Shown piece by piece: positions 33,282 through 41,128 of a DNA stretch of 41,152 bases. The position numbers were made by a program, and so were the translations under genes. Origin of the DNA: Bacteroidota bacterium (GTDB taxonomy: Bacteria > Bacteroidota > Bacteroidia > 2-12-FULL-35-15); NCBI GenBank assembly GCA_003151815.1, contig PLYN01000035.1:1-41152 (forward strand), read 5' to 3'. The notes below the pieces were generated by a model that was not told where the DNA came from, made no database searches, and saw nothing but the letters and a program-made list of their open reading frames with translations. Positions within the stretch are counted from its first letter, which is position 1, and each line of letters begins with the position of its first letter.

Positions 33282-33392
33282 TTATAATATAAACAGACCG
33301 GCAATGATCATAATAATAATAACAATCAGGTATTGCCATACATCCGGGAAATAGATCTTCATTGTTTCCCATACATTTTTTAATTGTTTCAT
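33282..33392 (-). CDS. 36-aa single-helix membrane peptide
   Basis: A short ORF that begins 4 bases after the IMPase stop. It starts MKQLKNVWETMKIYFPDVWQ and ends with a hydrophobic helix YLIVIIIMIIAGLFIL. The amphipathic, basic N-terminus plus one helix is what a real small membrane protein looks like, and the tight spacing places it in an IMPase / peptide / DUF983 operon. I have no family name. A longer ORF in another frame over the same bases (Tyr-rich, starting 33372) is the shadow. Confidence 0.65.
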   Translation of the reverse strand: MKQLKNVWETMKIYFPDVWQYLIVIIIMIIAGLFIL

Positions 33393-33396
33393 AGTA

Positions 33397-34197
33397 CTAA
33401 TTTTTGAAATGGATTTTTATTGCGCTTAAAAATTCAGCAAATAAAATACTGTTTCCTGCTACAATTTCTTTTCCGAAAATATAATTATCGTTACCATTAA
33501 AATCGGTTATTTTTCCACCAGCCTGCTTTACTATAAACGCTCCTGCCGCTACATCCCACGGTTGCAGGCTGTATTCATAAAAACCATCGAAGCGGCCGCA
33601 TGCCACATAAGCAAGATCGGTAGCTGCAGATCCAAGCCTGCGCAGCCCATGAGTATTTTTCATAAAGTATTTAAAAAGCTCCAGGTATTCATTCATTCGA
33701 TTGTAATCATAATAAGGAAAACCTGTAGCAATTAATGAATCAGCCAATGTCGGAGCTTTTGAAACGTTAATTTCTTTTTGATTCATAAAAGCTTTGCTGC
33801 CTTCCCAGGCATAAAAACATTCATCTAAATTGATCTCATAGATCACTCCAAGTACCAATTCATTATTGCACATCAATGCAATGCTGATGGAATAACAAGG
33901 CACTCCATGAATGAAATTGGTAGTTCCATCAAGTGGATCAATGATCCAATTATAGATCTCCCCTTTTTTTGTTGAAGTTCCTTCTTCGGCAATAAATCCT
34001 GAATCGGGCAGTAAGGCAGAAAGACCTTCTATTAGCTTGATCTCGGATGTTTTATCAACATAAGAAACAAAGTCGTTTTTACCTTTTACTTCGATACTTT
34101 GAGTTGAAAATTGTGCTCTTTCACTTTTTATAAAAGCGCCTACTTGTTTAGCAAGTGTGCATACTTCTTGGCAAAGCTTTTGAAGGTCGATAACCAT
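33397..34197 (-). CDS. inositol monophosphatase family protein
   Basis: A 266-aa protein from the ATG at 34197; an upstream in-frame start at 34239 would add 14 residues that look like leader. The metal-binding motifs of the IMPase/CysQ/SuhB superfamily are all seen: IAEEGTS with E71/E72, WIIDPLDGTTNF with D87, D90, G91 and T92, and QPWDVAAGAFI near 215. It removes phosphate from inositol-1-phosphate or similar small substrates. In Bacteroidota the substrate (inositol phosphate, PAP or a sugar phosphate) is unclear from sequence. First gene of a probable three-gene operon. Confidence 0.92.
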   Translation of the reverse strand: MVIDLQKLCQEVCTLAKQVGAFIKSERAQFSTQSIEVKGKNDFVSYVDKTSEIKLIEGLSALLPDSGFIAEEGTSTKKGEIYNWIIDPLDGTTNFIHGVPCYSISIALMCNNELVLGVIYEINLDECFYAWEGSKAFMNQKEINVSKAPTLADSLIATGFPYYDYNRMNEYLELFKYFMKNTHGLRRLGSAATDLAYVACGRFDGFYEYSLQPWDVAAGAFIVKQAGGKITDFNGNDNYIFGKEIVAGNSILFAEFLSAIKIHFKN

Positions 34198-34288
34198 ATT
34201 AAAATAATTTATTCGCAAAGTTACAATTTTTAATAGCAACGGATTGCTTCTAAATAATCAAACATTTTTGTATTTTTGGTTACACCTT

Positions 34289-35161
34289 ATGAAAAAAACA
34301 GTGAGCTCTCGGTTTCAAATTCAGAATTTCATCATTACCATTTTTTTGATGTTGTTCTGTCTTTATGTGTCGTCTGCCTATGCACAAGAAGTTACTAAAT
34401 TTAATATTTTAGTAAAATTTAATATTTCAGATGGTGATTTTAAAAATTCTACCATTACCATTACCAAAAACGGCTCACCTTTCCGCGTAATAAATCCTAA
34501 TAAAGAGAAACACAATGTAGAGTTGCCTTTTGGGGCTGAGTATTTATTTACTTTTATCAAAATGGGCTATATTACCAAAAGTGTTGTGGTAGATACCAAA
34601 ATCCCTGTTGACAGGGAGAAAGAGCCATTTGCAAAATTTAGTATGGAAGTGAGAATTTTACCACAACCCGAAGACCAAATAGTTACCTATACGCAGCCTG
34701 TCGGAATAATTAAATATAGTTTAGAAATTAATGATTTTGATTTCGATAAAGATTATTCACTTACAGTACAGGAAATGCAAAAGCAGGCGGTAGAAAGGGC
34801 AGTAAAAGTGCCTAAACCTCCAACTCCAAATCCACGTCCGATACCTCCGGTAATTCCTGATCAAACAATAGCTCCAAGCAAGCCGATTCCGGTTGTTATT
34901 AAAGAGCCTGAATATAAACCCGAACCACCTAAAAAGAAACCTGTTGTTAGAATGCCTGCTATTCCACAAAAGCCAATTGTAAAAAAAAAGACGGTAAAAA
35001 TTATTCAGGAAGACCGGCGAAAAATTACGATTGTAATTGTTAATGTTGATGGCGTTGATCATATTTACAAAAAAGAAGAATACTCTTGGGGCGGCTGTTA
35101 TTATTATAAATCCGATAAAAGAATCACCGACTTGACTTTTGATAGAGAAACGGATTTCTAA
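34289..35161 (+). CDS. secreted protein with Pro-rich middle and WGG C-terminal motif
   Basis: A 290-aa protein from the ATG at 34289. The signal peptide is in residues 1-33 (hydrophobic at about 13-30, ending SSAYAQE). Residues about 34-140 are beta-rich and may be PEGA- or carboxypeptidase-like (ITITKNGSPFRVINPNKEKHNVELPFG). About 165-240 is Pro/Lys-rich. The C-terminus reads RKITIVIVNVDGVDHIYKKE, then YSWGGCYYYK, an ending I have seen in Bacteroidota exported proteins of unknown role. It may be a cell-envelope or gliding/secretion accessory protein, but this is a guess. Confidence 0.7.
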   Translation: MKKTVSSRFQIQNFIITIFLMLFCLYVSSAYAQEVTKFNILVKFNISDGDFKNSTITITKNGSPFRVINPNKEKHNVELPFGAEYLFTFIKMGYITKSVVVDTKIPVDREKEPFAKFSMEVRILPQPEDQIVTYTQPVGIIKYSLEINDFDFDKDYSLTVQEMQKQAVERAVKVPKPPTPNPRPIPPVIPDQTIAPSKPIPVVIKEPEYKPEPPKKKPVVRMPAIPQKPIVKKKTVKIIQEDRRKITIVIVNVDGVDHIYKKEEYSWGGCYYYKSDKRITDLTFDRETDF

Positions 35162-35167
35162 ATATTT

Positions 35168-35286
35168 AGTTTAAAGTTCAAAGTTGGAAAGTTTAAAGTT
35201 GAAGCAATAAGTTTGTAAAGTCAAAAGTTGAAACTTAAGATTGAGGTATAGAACTTTCAAACTTTAAACTTTCCAACTTTAAACTT
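35168..35286. repeat. AGTTTAAAGTT-family hairpin between convergent genes, overlapping lgt
   Basis: AAGTTGGAAAGTTTAAAGTT at 35181-35200 pairs perfectly over 20 bp with 35260-35279. The right arm extends into the 3' end of the lgt gene and supplies its stop codon. It may act as a two-way terminator. Confidence 0.85.
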
Positions 35287-36429
35287 ATTTTTAAAATACC
35301 AGATCCCTGTAAGACCAATAAAAAATAGCAGTGTGGAGATAAGTTCCGCTTGTGTAAACGCAAAACCATTAACATGATAAAGTGTGTTTACGCGAATTTT
35401 TTCAATGAAGAATCGTTCTACCCCATTAAAAATGAGGTAAACACAAAATAATACTCCCGGTGTGGTGATGCGTTTGCGCAAATACCACAGCACAAAAAAC
35501 AACCCGATACACATTATTGTTTCGTAAAAAGGAGTAGGAAATACAGCCGGTACAAGGTGATTGCAATATCTTTCCCCTATACAATTAGCGATAGGCTCAC
35601 CAACACTGTTCACATTATGTGGGTAATCATAACTCCATACCCAATCCGGCGCCCAACTTAACCAGCCCGGTTTAGGTGAAATGTTATCTATTCCCCAATC
35701 TCCATCGCCCGAAACATGGCAACCTATACGGCCGATAGCATATCCGATCATTAAGGATGGAGCGGAAGAATCAACCAAATGTGTAACAGGAATTTTGTTT
35801 TTACGACCATAATAAATTAATGCCGTAGCCGCAACAATAAGCCCACCATACATTGTTAATCCACTAAATGAAAGCAAAGCTCCCACCGGATCGGCAATAA
35901 AATCATCCCAATTTTCCAGATTATGAAAAATTTTGGCCCCTAAAATTCCAAAAAAAGCGGCAATGAGCGTCATGTTACCTACATGTTGATGCGGATACAT
36001 TTGCTCCTCCAACAAAATAGGTTTCTCTAATTTTGTTTTTTCGTTTTCAGAATATTTCAGATAAGCCGAAAGAGCTGTTCCAATAATACCGCCCAATAAA
36101 TTGCCTTCTAATGAAAGTAAAAAGCCCTGTGTGTTTTCTGTAAATTCCGAAAAGTTAAGTGCAATAAATAATAGTTTATATCCAATTAAAAAGCCGATGA
36201 TGCCTGAAGTGATAAGCTCTGCTGTAGTGGCTTTTGCACCTTTTAATATTTTAATGGTTTGTGGAACTAATAATCCGGACTGCTCTTTTCGTTGCAGTTC
36301 TTTTGTCCAGAAGTACGAAGCTGCCAAAAATGCAAGGGCGACAAAAAAACCAAAACTTTGGATCATTTTCAGAAAATGGAGATCCAATCCGAATAGATCT
36401 TTTACAGCGTAATATATTGAAGGATACAT
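35257..36429 (-). CDS. lgt: prolipoprotein diacylglyceryl transferase (long Bacteroidota form)
   Basis: A 390-aa polytopic membrane enzyme that moves diacylglycerol from phosphatidylglycerol to the lipobox Cys of prolipoproteins. The Lgt signature region is GRIGCHVSGDGDWG near 231-244 (compare GRIGNFINGE in E. coli), with RMP/PTPFYETI and EKIRVNTLYHVNGFAFTQAE further on. The long form of about 390 aa is usual in this phylum. The final nine residues, KFKVGKFKV (382-390), are encoded entirely by the AGTTTAAAGTT repeat, so the original C-terminus was probably shorter. Confidence 0.88.
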   Translation of the reverse strand: MYPSIYYAVKDLFGLDLHFLKMIQSFGFFVALAFLAASYFWTKELQRKEQSGLLVPQTIKILKGAKATTAELITSGIIGFLIGYKLLFIALNFSEFTENTQGFLLSLEGNLLGGIIGTALSAYLKYSENEKTKLEKPILLEEQMYPHQHVGNMTLIAAFFGILGAKIFHNLENWDDFIADPVGALLSFSGLTMYGGLIVAATALIYYGRKNKIPVTHLVDSSAPSLMIGYAIGRIGCHVSGDGDWGIDNISPKPGWLSWAPDWVWSYDYPHNVNSVGEPIANCIGERYCNHLVPAVFPTPFYETIMCIGLFFVLWYLRKRITTPGVLFCVYLIFNGVERFFIEKIRVNTLYHVNGFAFTQAELISTLLFFIGLTGIWYFKNKFKVGKFKV

Positions 36430-36458
36430 TTAGGCGAAAATTTTAGAACTCATTTTTA

Positions 36459-37811
36459 TTAACTCACCAATTCTGCAACCAACAGCTCGGCCATCACAGT
36501 TCCATCTTCAACTATTTTTTCTAAGGTAACTTCTCTCAATTGGTTTATTAATGAAGCATTGAAAGGTGTTTTAACTTTTATATAGTTATCGGTAAAACCA
36601 TGCATAAAGGTTTGTGTTTTATCTGCTTCAAACAAAACGGGTCGTGTTTGACCTAAATGTTGTTCGTAAAAATGACGTAATTTTTTTGCAGAAAGTATGC
36701 GCAACATTTTATTGCGTTTTTTACGAATATTGATCGGTACAACTTCTTTCATATGTATCGCATCCGTATTGTCCCTTTCGGAATATGTGAACACATGTAA
36801 GTAAGAAATATTTAATTCATTGAGGAAATTATAAGTATCTAAAAAATCATCTTCCGTTTCTCCCGGAAAGCCCACAATTACATCTACTCCAATGCAACAA
36901 TGCGGCATTACTGATTTTATTTTTGCGACACGTTCGGAATACAATTCACGTAAATACCTTCTGCGCATAGCTTTTAACATCTTGTTACTACCCGATTGCA
37001 GCGGAATATGGAAATGAGGAACAAAACGTTTTGATTGTGATACAAAATCAATAATTTCATCTTTCAATAAATTGGGTTCTATCGAAGAGATGCGAAAACG
37101 CTCAATTCCTTCTACTTTGTCAAGTTCTTTTAACAGATCGAAGAATGTCTCTTTTTTTGCGGTCGAAGCTTCTGTCTTCTTACTTCTGTCTTCTAACTTC
37201 TTACTATTACCAAAATCTCCAAGATTAACTCCTGTCAGCACAATTTCTTTAATTCCTTTTTTCGCAACAATATTTACATTGTTCACTGCATTTTTAATGG
37301 TATCGCTGCGACTGCTTCCTCGTGCTAAAGGTATAGTGCAAAAGGAACAATTGTAATCGCAGCCATCTTGCACTTTTAAAAAAACGCGTGTACGGTCACC
37401 GAAAGAGTAGGAATCAACAAAAAAAATGGCTTCTTCAATTTCACAACTGTAAATTTCAGCTTTTGTTTTTTTAGTCAGATCGTTCAGGTAATTTAATAAT
37501 TTGAATTTTTCTGAAGCGCCAAGCACCAGGTCAACGCCCTCAATATTTGCGATCTCTTCAGGTTTTAATTGTGCGTAACAGCCCACTACCACTATGTATG
37601 CGTCGGGAGAAATGCTCAATGCAGATTTTACGATCAGCTTACATTCTTTGTCGGCATTGGCTGTAACGGAACAAGTATTAATAACATACACATCCGAAGG
37701 TTCTTTGAAATCAACTTTCAAATAACCTTGCTCTTCGAACAACCTTGCAATGGTTGATGTTTCTGAGAAATTTAGTTTACAGCCAAGTGTATGGAACGCT
37801 ACTTTTTTCAT
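36459..37811 (-). CDS. mtaB: tRNA t6A37 methylthiotransferase MtaB
   Basis: A 450-aa radical SAM enzyme that adds a methylthio group to t6A at position 37 of tRNAs reading ANN codons. The N-terminal MTTase domain has cluster cysteines C11, C47 and C78. The radical-SAM motif is CDYNCSFC with C151, C155 and C158. A TRAM-like end is at about 385-445. MtaB is preferred over MiaB or RimO from the FHTLGCKLNFSE start. Residues about 202-220 (SKKLEDRSKKTEASTAKKE) break the usual short link between GDFG and FFDLLK and look repeat-derived. Confidence 0.93.
   Translation of the reverse strand: MKKVAFHTLGCKLNFSETSTIARLFEEQGYLKVDFKEPSDVYVINTCSVTANADKECKLIVKSALSISPDAYIVVVGCYAQLKPEEIANIEGVDLVLGASEKFKLLNYLNDLTKKTKAEIYSCEIEEAIFFVDSYSFGDRTRVFLKVQDGCDYNCSFCTIPLARGSSRSDTIKNAVNNVNIVAKKGIKEIVLTGVNLGDFGNSKKLEDRSKKTEASTAKKETFFDLLKELDKVEGIERFRISSIEPNLLKDEIIDFVSQSKRFVPHFHIPLQSGSNKMLKAMRRRYLRELYSERVAKIKSVMPHCCIGVDVIVGFPGETEDDFLDTYNFLNELNISYLHVFTYSERDNTDAIHMKEVVPINIRKKRNKMLRILSAKKLRHFYEQHLGQTRPVLFEADKTQTFMHGFTDNYIKVKTPFNASLINQLREVTLEKIVEDGTVMAELLVAELVS
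37162..37210 (-). repeat. simple-repeat insert inside mtaB
   Basis: On the minus strand GAAGTTAGAAGACAGAAGTA, then AGAAGACAGAAGCTTC: tandem AGAAGACAGAAGT units encoding Lys/Glu/Ser-rich residues in-frame. From memory such AGAAGTxAGAAGACAGA tracts are common between genes in Bacteroidota. Confidence 0.6.
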
Positions 37812-38155
37812 TGGACTGCGAAGTTACTAAATTCCTGCGAATTATTAGATTGGCTTTTGTGTTCGTAATTCAATGATGTTTAAATAAAAATCATCACAGA
37901 TATTTCGACAAGCTCAATATGACCTGCGTGCAGTCAGTCTGAGCTTGTCGAAGACCTTGAGCCGGCAAAACATCTTTAACAAAACGATGTTGATTTTTGA
38001 TATATAGAAATATATGTTGTTTAAATTATGTTGATAATTGGTATTGCTTAAATTGTTTTTATGCAAAATGATTTCTTAAACTTGATGATGCAAAAAGTAT
38101 CATCATGTTGCATGTCCAATTGTTAAAAAAATAAAAAAACATTTAAAATATATTT
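37812..38155. other. 344-base non-coding gap with TTCGACAAGCTCA hairpin
   Basis: The gap holds the inverted repeat described next and otherwise AT-rich DNA upstream of the substrate-binding protein gene, which must contain its promoter and the mtaB promoter. No gene is seen and no consensus promoter stands out. Confidence 0.5.
37904..37952. repeat. TTCGACAAGCTCA palindromic element
   Basis: TTCGACAAGCTCA (37904-37916) and TGAGCTTGTCGAA (37940-37952) are a perfect 13-bp inverted repeat with a 23-base loop. It is GC-richer than its surroundings. Weaker outer pairing (TGATGTTT near 37873, AAACATC near 37968) may extend it. Confidence 0.85.
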
Positions 38156-39784
38156 ATGAAAAAGCAATTAACTTACCTTTTAATCGCTATAACTATTTTA
38201 TCCTGCTCTCATGCAGATAAAAAAAAAGACGATTCATCAACCGTTTTTAAATACAATGAAATGGCAGGGATTACTTCGCTAGATCCTGCCGCTGCTCGCT
38301 CTTTCGAAAATATCTGGGTAGTCAATCAAATCTATAACGGATTGGTACAAATGAACGATTCATTACATGTCGAACCATCTATTGCCAAATCATGGAACAT
38401 CTCAAAGGATGGTTTAACGTATACTTTCAATTTAAATACCAACGTATTTTTTCATGATAACAAATGTTTTGCAGAAGGTAAAGGCCGTAAAGTTTTGGCG
38501 AGTGATTTTGTTTTTAGTTTCAACAGGCTATTAGATGCAACTGTTTCTAGCGCTATATCATTGCTTTCTCATGTTAATACGAATGATCAAAAAGGTTTCG
38601 AAGCACTTAATGACAGTATATTTATAATTCATTTAACAAAACCTTTTACCCCTTTTTTAGGTATTTTAACCATGAAGTATTTTTCGGTAATTCCGAAAGA
38701 AGCTATAGAAGTTTACGGTGTTGATTTTCGTAGAAATCCTATTGGTACCGGACCATTTAAATTCAAAATGTGGGAAGAAGGTTCAAAAATGGTATTAATA
38801 AAAAATGAAAATTATTTTGAATTTGAAGGCAGCAATCGTCTACCCTACCTTGACGCAGTTTCGATATCTTTTATCAAAGATAAAGAAACATCTTTTTTTA
38901 ATTTTTTACAAGGTGATATTGATATGGTTTCCGGTATTGACGCCATCAATACAGATAAAGTGCTTACACCCAACGGAACTTTGAAAGATATTTATAAAAC
39001 TAAATATACGTTGCAAACGCAGCCCTATCTTAAAACTGATTATTTAGGTTTTTTGATTGATGAAAATCAGGTTACATTAAAAAATTCCCCTTCAAAAAAT
39101 AAAGCACTTCGGCAGGCTATAAGTTATGGATTTGATCGTAAAAAAATGGTTAGGTATTTACGTAAAAATTTGGGTGTTCCTGCAACTGCCGGTTTTATTC
39201 CTCCTGGTCTTCCATCTTTTGATTCAAAAAAGGTGAAGGGTTATGATTATAATCCTGATAAGGTGAAGGAACTATTATTTTTAGCAGGTTTCCCGGATGG
39301 AAAAGGTTTACCTGAAATTTCACTTGCAACTACCGAACAGTATTTGGAATTAGCCGAATATATCCAATCTCAACTCAGTGAATTTGGTATTAAAATAAAA
39401 ATTGATGTTCAAAAAGCGTCTGTTTTAACTGAGGCTATTGCCAATTCAAAGGTTAAGTTTTTTCGTAAATCATGGGTAGCAGATTATCCTGATGAAGAAA
39501 ATTTCTTATCATTATTTTACAGCAAAAATTGGAGTCCAAAAGGTTTTAACTATACACATTACTATAACTCACAGTTTGATCAATTGTATGAAAGGTCACA
39601 AGAGGAATTGAATGATTCTATCCGCTATGATTATTATCGTCAAATGGATCAACTATTGATGGAGGATGTTCCCGTAACCCCAATATATTATGATCAGGTA
39701 GTTCGATTGGTTCAAAAAAATATCAATGGATTAACTTCTAATTCCATGAATATACTTTCGTTGAAAAAGGTTAAGAAAAATTAG
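38156..39784 (+). CDS. peptide/nickel-type ABC transporter substrate-binding lipoprotein
   Basis: A 542-aa SBP_bac_5 (DppA/OppA-like) protein. The signal peptide has a lipobox near ILSCSHAD, with C17 the lipidated residue. The start of the mature protein shows the family pattern (AGITSLDPAAARSFENIWVVNQIYNGLV), with KSWNISKDGLTYTFNL and RQAISYGFDRKKMVRYL later and GTGPFKFKMWE in between. It would bind short peptides or similar solutes in the periplasm. No permease or ATPase genes are adjacent, so the transporter is encoded elsewhere. Confidence 0.93.
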   Translation: MKKQLTYLLIAITILSCSHADKKKDDSSTVFKYNEMAGITSLDPAAARSFENIWVVNQIYNGLVQMNDSLHVEPSIAKSWNISKDGLTYTFNLNTNVFFHDNKCFAEGKGRKVLASDFVFSFNRLLDATVSSAISLLSHVNTNDQKGFEALNDSIFIIHLTKPFTPFLGILTMKYFSVIPKEAIEVYGVDFRRNPIGTGPFKFKMWEEGSKMVLIKNENYFEFEGSNRLPYLDAVSISFIKDKETSFFNFLQGDIDMVSGIDAINTDKVLTPNGTLKDIYKTKYTLQTQPYLKTDYLGFLIDENQVTLKNSPSKNKALRQAISYGFDRKKMVRYLRKNLGVPATAGFIPPGLPSFDSKKVKGYDYNPDKVKELLFLAGFPDGKGLPEISLATTEQYLELAEYIQSQLSEFGIKIKIDVQKASVLTEAIANSKVKFFRKSWVADYPDEENFLSLFYSKNWSPKGFNYTHYYNSQFDQLYERSQEELNDSIRYDYYRQMDQLLMEDVPVTPIYYDQVVRLVQKNINGLTSNSMNILSLKKVKKN

Positions 39785-39850
39785 TTTAAAGTTGTAAAAA
39801 TAGTTTAAAGTTCAAAGTTAGAAAGTTCAAAGTTTTTTCAACTTTAAACT
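39783..39850. repeat. AGTTTAAAGTT hairpin between convergent genes
   Basis: AGTTTAAAGTTG (39783-39794) and CAACTTTAAACT (39839-39850) are perfect 12-bp inverted copies, with two further direct copies between. The left arm begins within the stop codon of the substrate-binding protein and the right arm ends 2 bases from the opposite stop, as expected for a shared terminator. Confidence 0.8.
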
Positions 39851-39852
39851 GA

Positions 39853-40998
39853 CTATTGTTTTTCTAAATAGGTCACTATTGGAAAATGGTCAGATAATTC
39901 CTTTCGGATGGTACGGAAATCGTATGCTTTATAATGGTTGCTGTGGAGGATATAATCGATCCTGAATGAAGGAAATTTTCCAACATACGTTCTTCCAAAA
40001 CCTTTGCCACTTTCAATAAAAGCATCCTTTAAATTCTTTGAAATAGTGTGATAGGAATAGGCGGCGGGAGTGTCGTTAAAGTCGCCGCAAATGATCACAG
40101 GATAAGGAGAAGTGGCAACATGAGCTGCAACAAGTTCTGTTTGTTTTGATCGTTTTATATAGGCAAGTTTTAAACGTTTTAAAATGTTTTTTGATTTTTC
40201 GAGTTCTTCCGTTTCTTTATTATTCATCAGGTCTTCTACAAATTTGTAATCTTCATAATCGAATCGTATCGATTGTAAATGAACATTATAAACTCTCACA
40301 GTATCCTTATTGATCAGGATATCGGAGTAAATGCAAATGTTATTACTCTTCGTATCAAAATTTATTTTTCCATTTTTAACAATTGGGTAGGAGCTGAATA
40401 TAGCAACACCCCAATGATCTATTTTGCGCAATGTTGTAGTGTATTCGAGATGCGTATATTTTGCTTTCTGAAATTTTAAAAGTGTGTCCAAATTGTTAAA
40501 TTCGTCATGACTGTCACTCGTGAAAAACTCTTGAATACACATTATATCCGGACTTTCATTTTTTATCAGTTCAAACATTTTACCTCTGGTTTCTATATTG
40601 TGCGTCCAGTTGTATAGATCAAACAACTTCACATTGTAAGACATTACTTTAAACCCTTTTTTAGAATTATCGGGGACACTTATAGGATTTATTTGTGCAT
40701 AGCTTTGTATGTGAGACCATCCGCTAAGTATAATGATGAGTGAATAAAAAGCATTCTTTTTTAATTGAACCCACCAATAAATAACAAAAAATAAATTAAC
40801 GAGAACTAAAACAGGATATGCCAAACCAAAGAATGCTATGAACCAAAAATTTTCAGGACTTATGTATGGAGCCAGATAAGATATAAGTAAAGCGGTTGCT
40901 GCTATATGATTGAATAGCATGGCTATAGGATTAAAAAACTTTGGTTTAGGTTTTTTTTTCTTCGATTCTGCTGGCGGTATATTTTGTTCTGTTGTCAA
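39853..40998 (-). CDS. membrane-anchored endonuclease/exonuclease/phosphatase family protein
   Basis: A 381-aa protein. Three N-terminal helices (about 25-45, 51-72 and 82-100) anchor it. The EEP domain begins FKVMSYNVKLFD with N122, followed by metal-ligand Glu E157 in MCIQEFF, GDFNDTP near 305-312, and the terminal SDHFPI with D370 and H371. Such proteins cleave phosphodiesters or phosphates in DNA, lipids or sphingomyelin-like substrates. The anchored form is common in Bacteroidota, substrate unknown. The Lys-rich N-terminus (KKKKPKPK) fits a cytoplasmic lead segment. Confidence 0.9.
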   Translation of the reverse strand: MTTEQNIPPAESKKKKPKPKFFNPIAMLFNHIAATALLISYLAPYISPENFWFIAFFGLAYPVLVLVNLFFVIYWWVQLKKNAFYSLIIILSGWSHIQSYAQINPISVPDNSKKGFKVMSYNVKLFDLYNWTHNIETRGKMFELIKNESPDIMCIQEFFTSDSHDEFNNLDTLLKFQKAKYTHLEYTTTLRKIDHWGVAIFSSYPIVKNGKINFDTKSNNICIYSDILINKDTVRVYNVHLQSIRFDYEDYKFVEDLMNNKETEELEKSKNILKRLKLAYIKRSKQTELVAAHVATSPYPVIICGDFNDTPAAYSYHTISKNLKDAFIESGKGFGRTYVGKFPSFRIDYILHSNHYKAYDFRTIRKELSDHFPIVTYLEKQ

Positions 40999-41004
40999 AA
41001 AAAT

Positions 41005-41128
41005 AGTTTAAAGTTTAATAGTCTAAGGTTTGAAAGTTTAAAAAATGCATGGTATTGAATAAGTATAAATGTATAAATAAGAAGCAAAAACTCATTAGAA
41101 AAAACTTTGAACTATTAAACTTTAAACT
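41005..41128. repeat. AGTTTAAAGTT-family inverted repeat at window end
   Basis: AGTTTAAAGTTTAATAGT (41005-41022) and ACTATTAAACTTTAAACT (41111-41128) are perfect 18-bp inverted copies with an 88-base loop, 6 bases upstream of the EEP-family start codon. Confidence 0.85.

Noticed and set aside
33220-33372. N-terminal extension of the DUF983 protein
   Set aside because: Its Tyr-rich sequence is a frame shadow of the 36-aa membrane peptide; DUF983 proteins start near the zinc ribbon.
34244-34288. Upstream in-frame start of the secreted Pro-rich protein
   Set aside because: The ATG at 34289 gives a proper signal peptide (KK then hydrophobic core); the upstream extension disrupts it.
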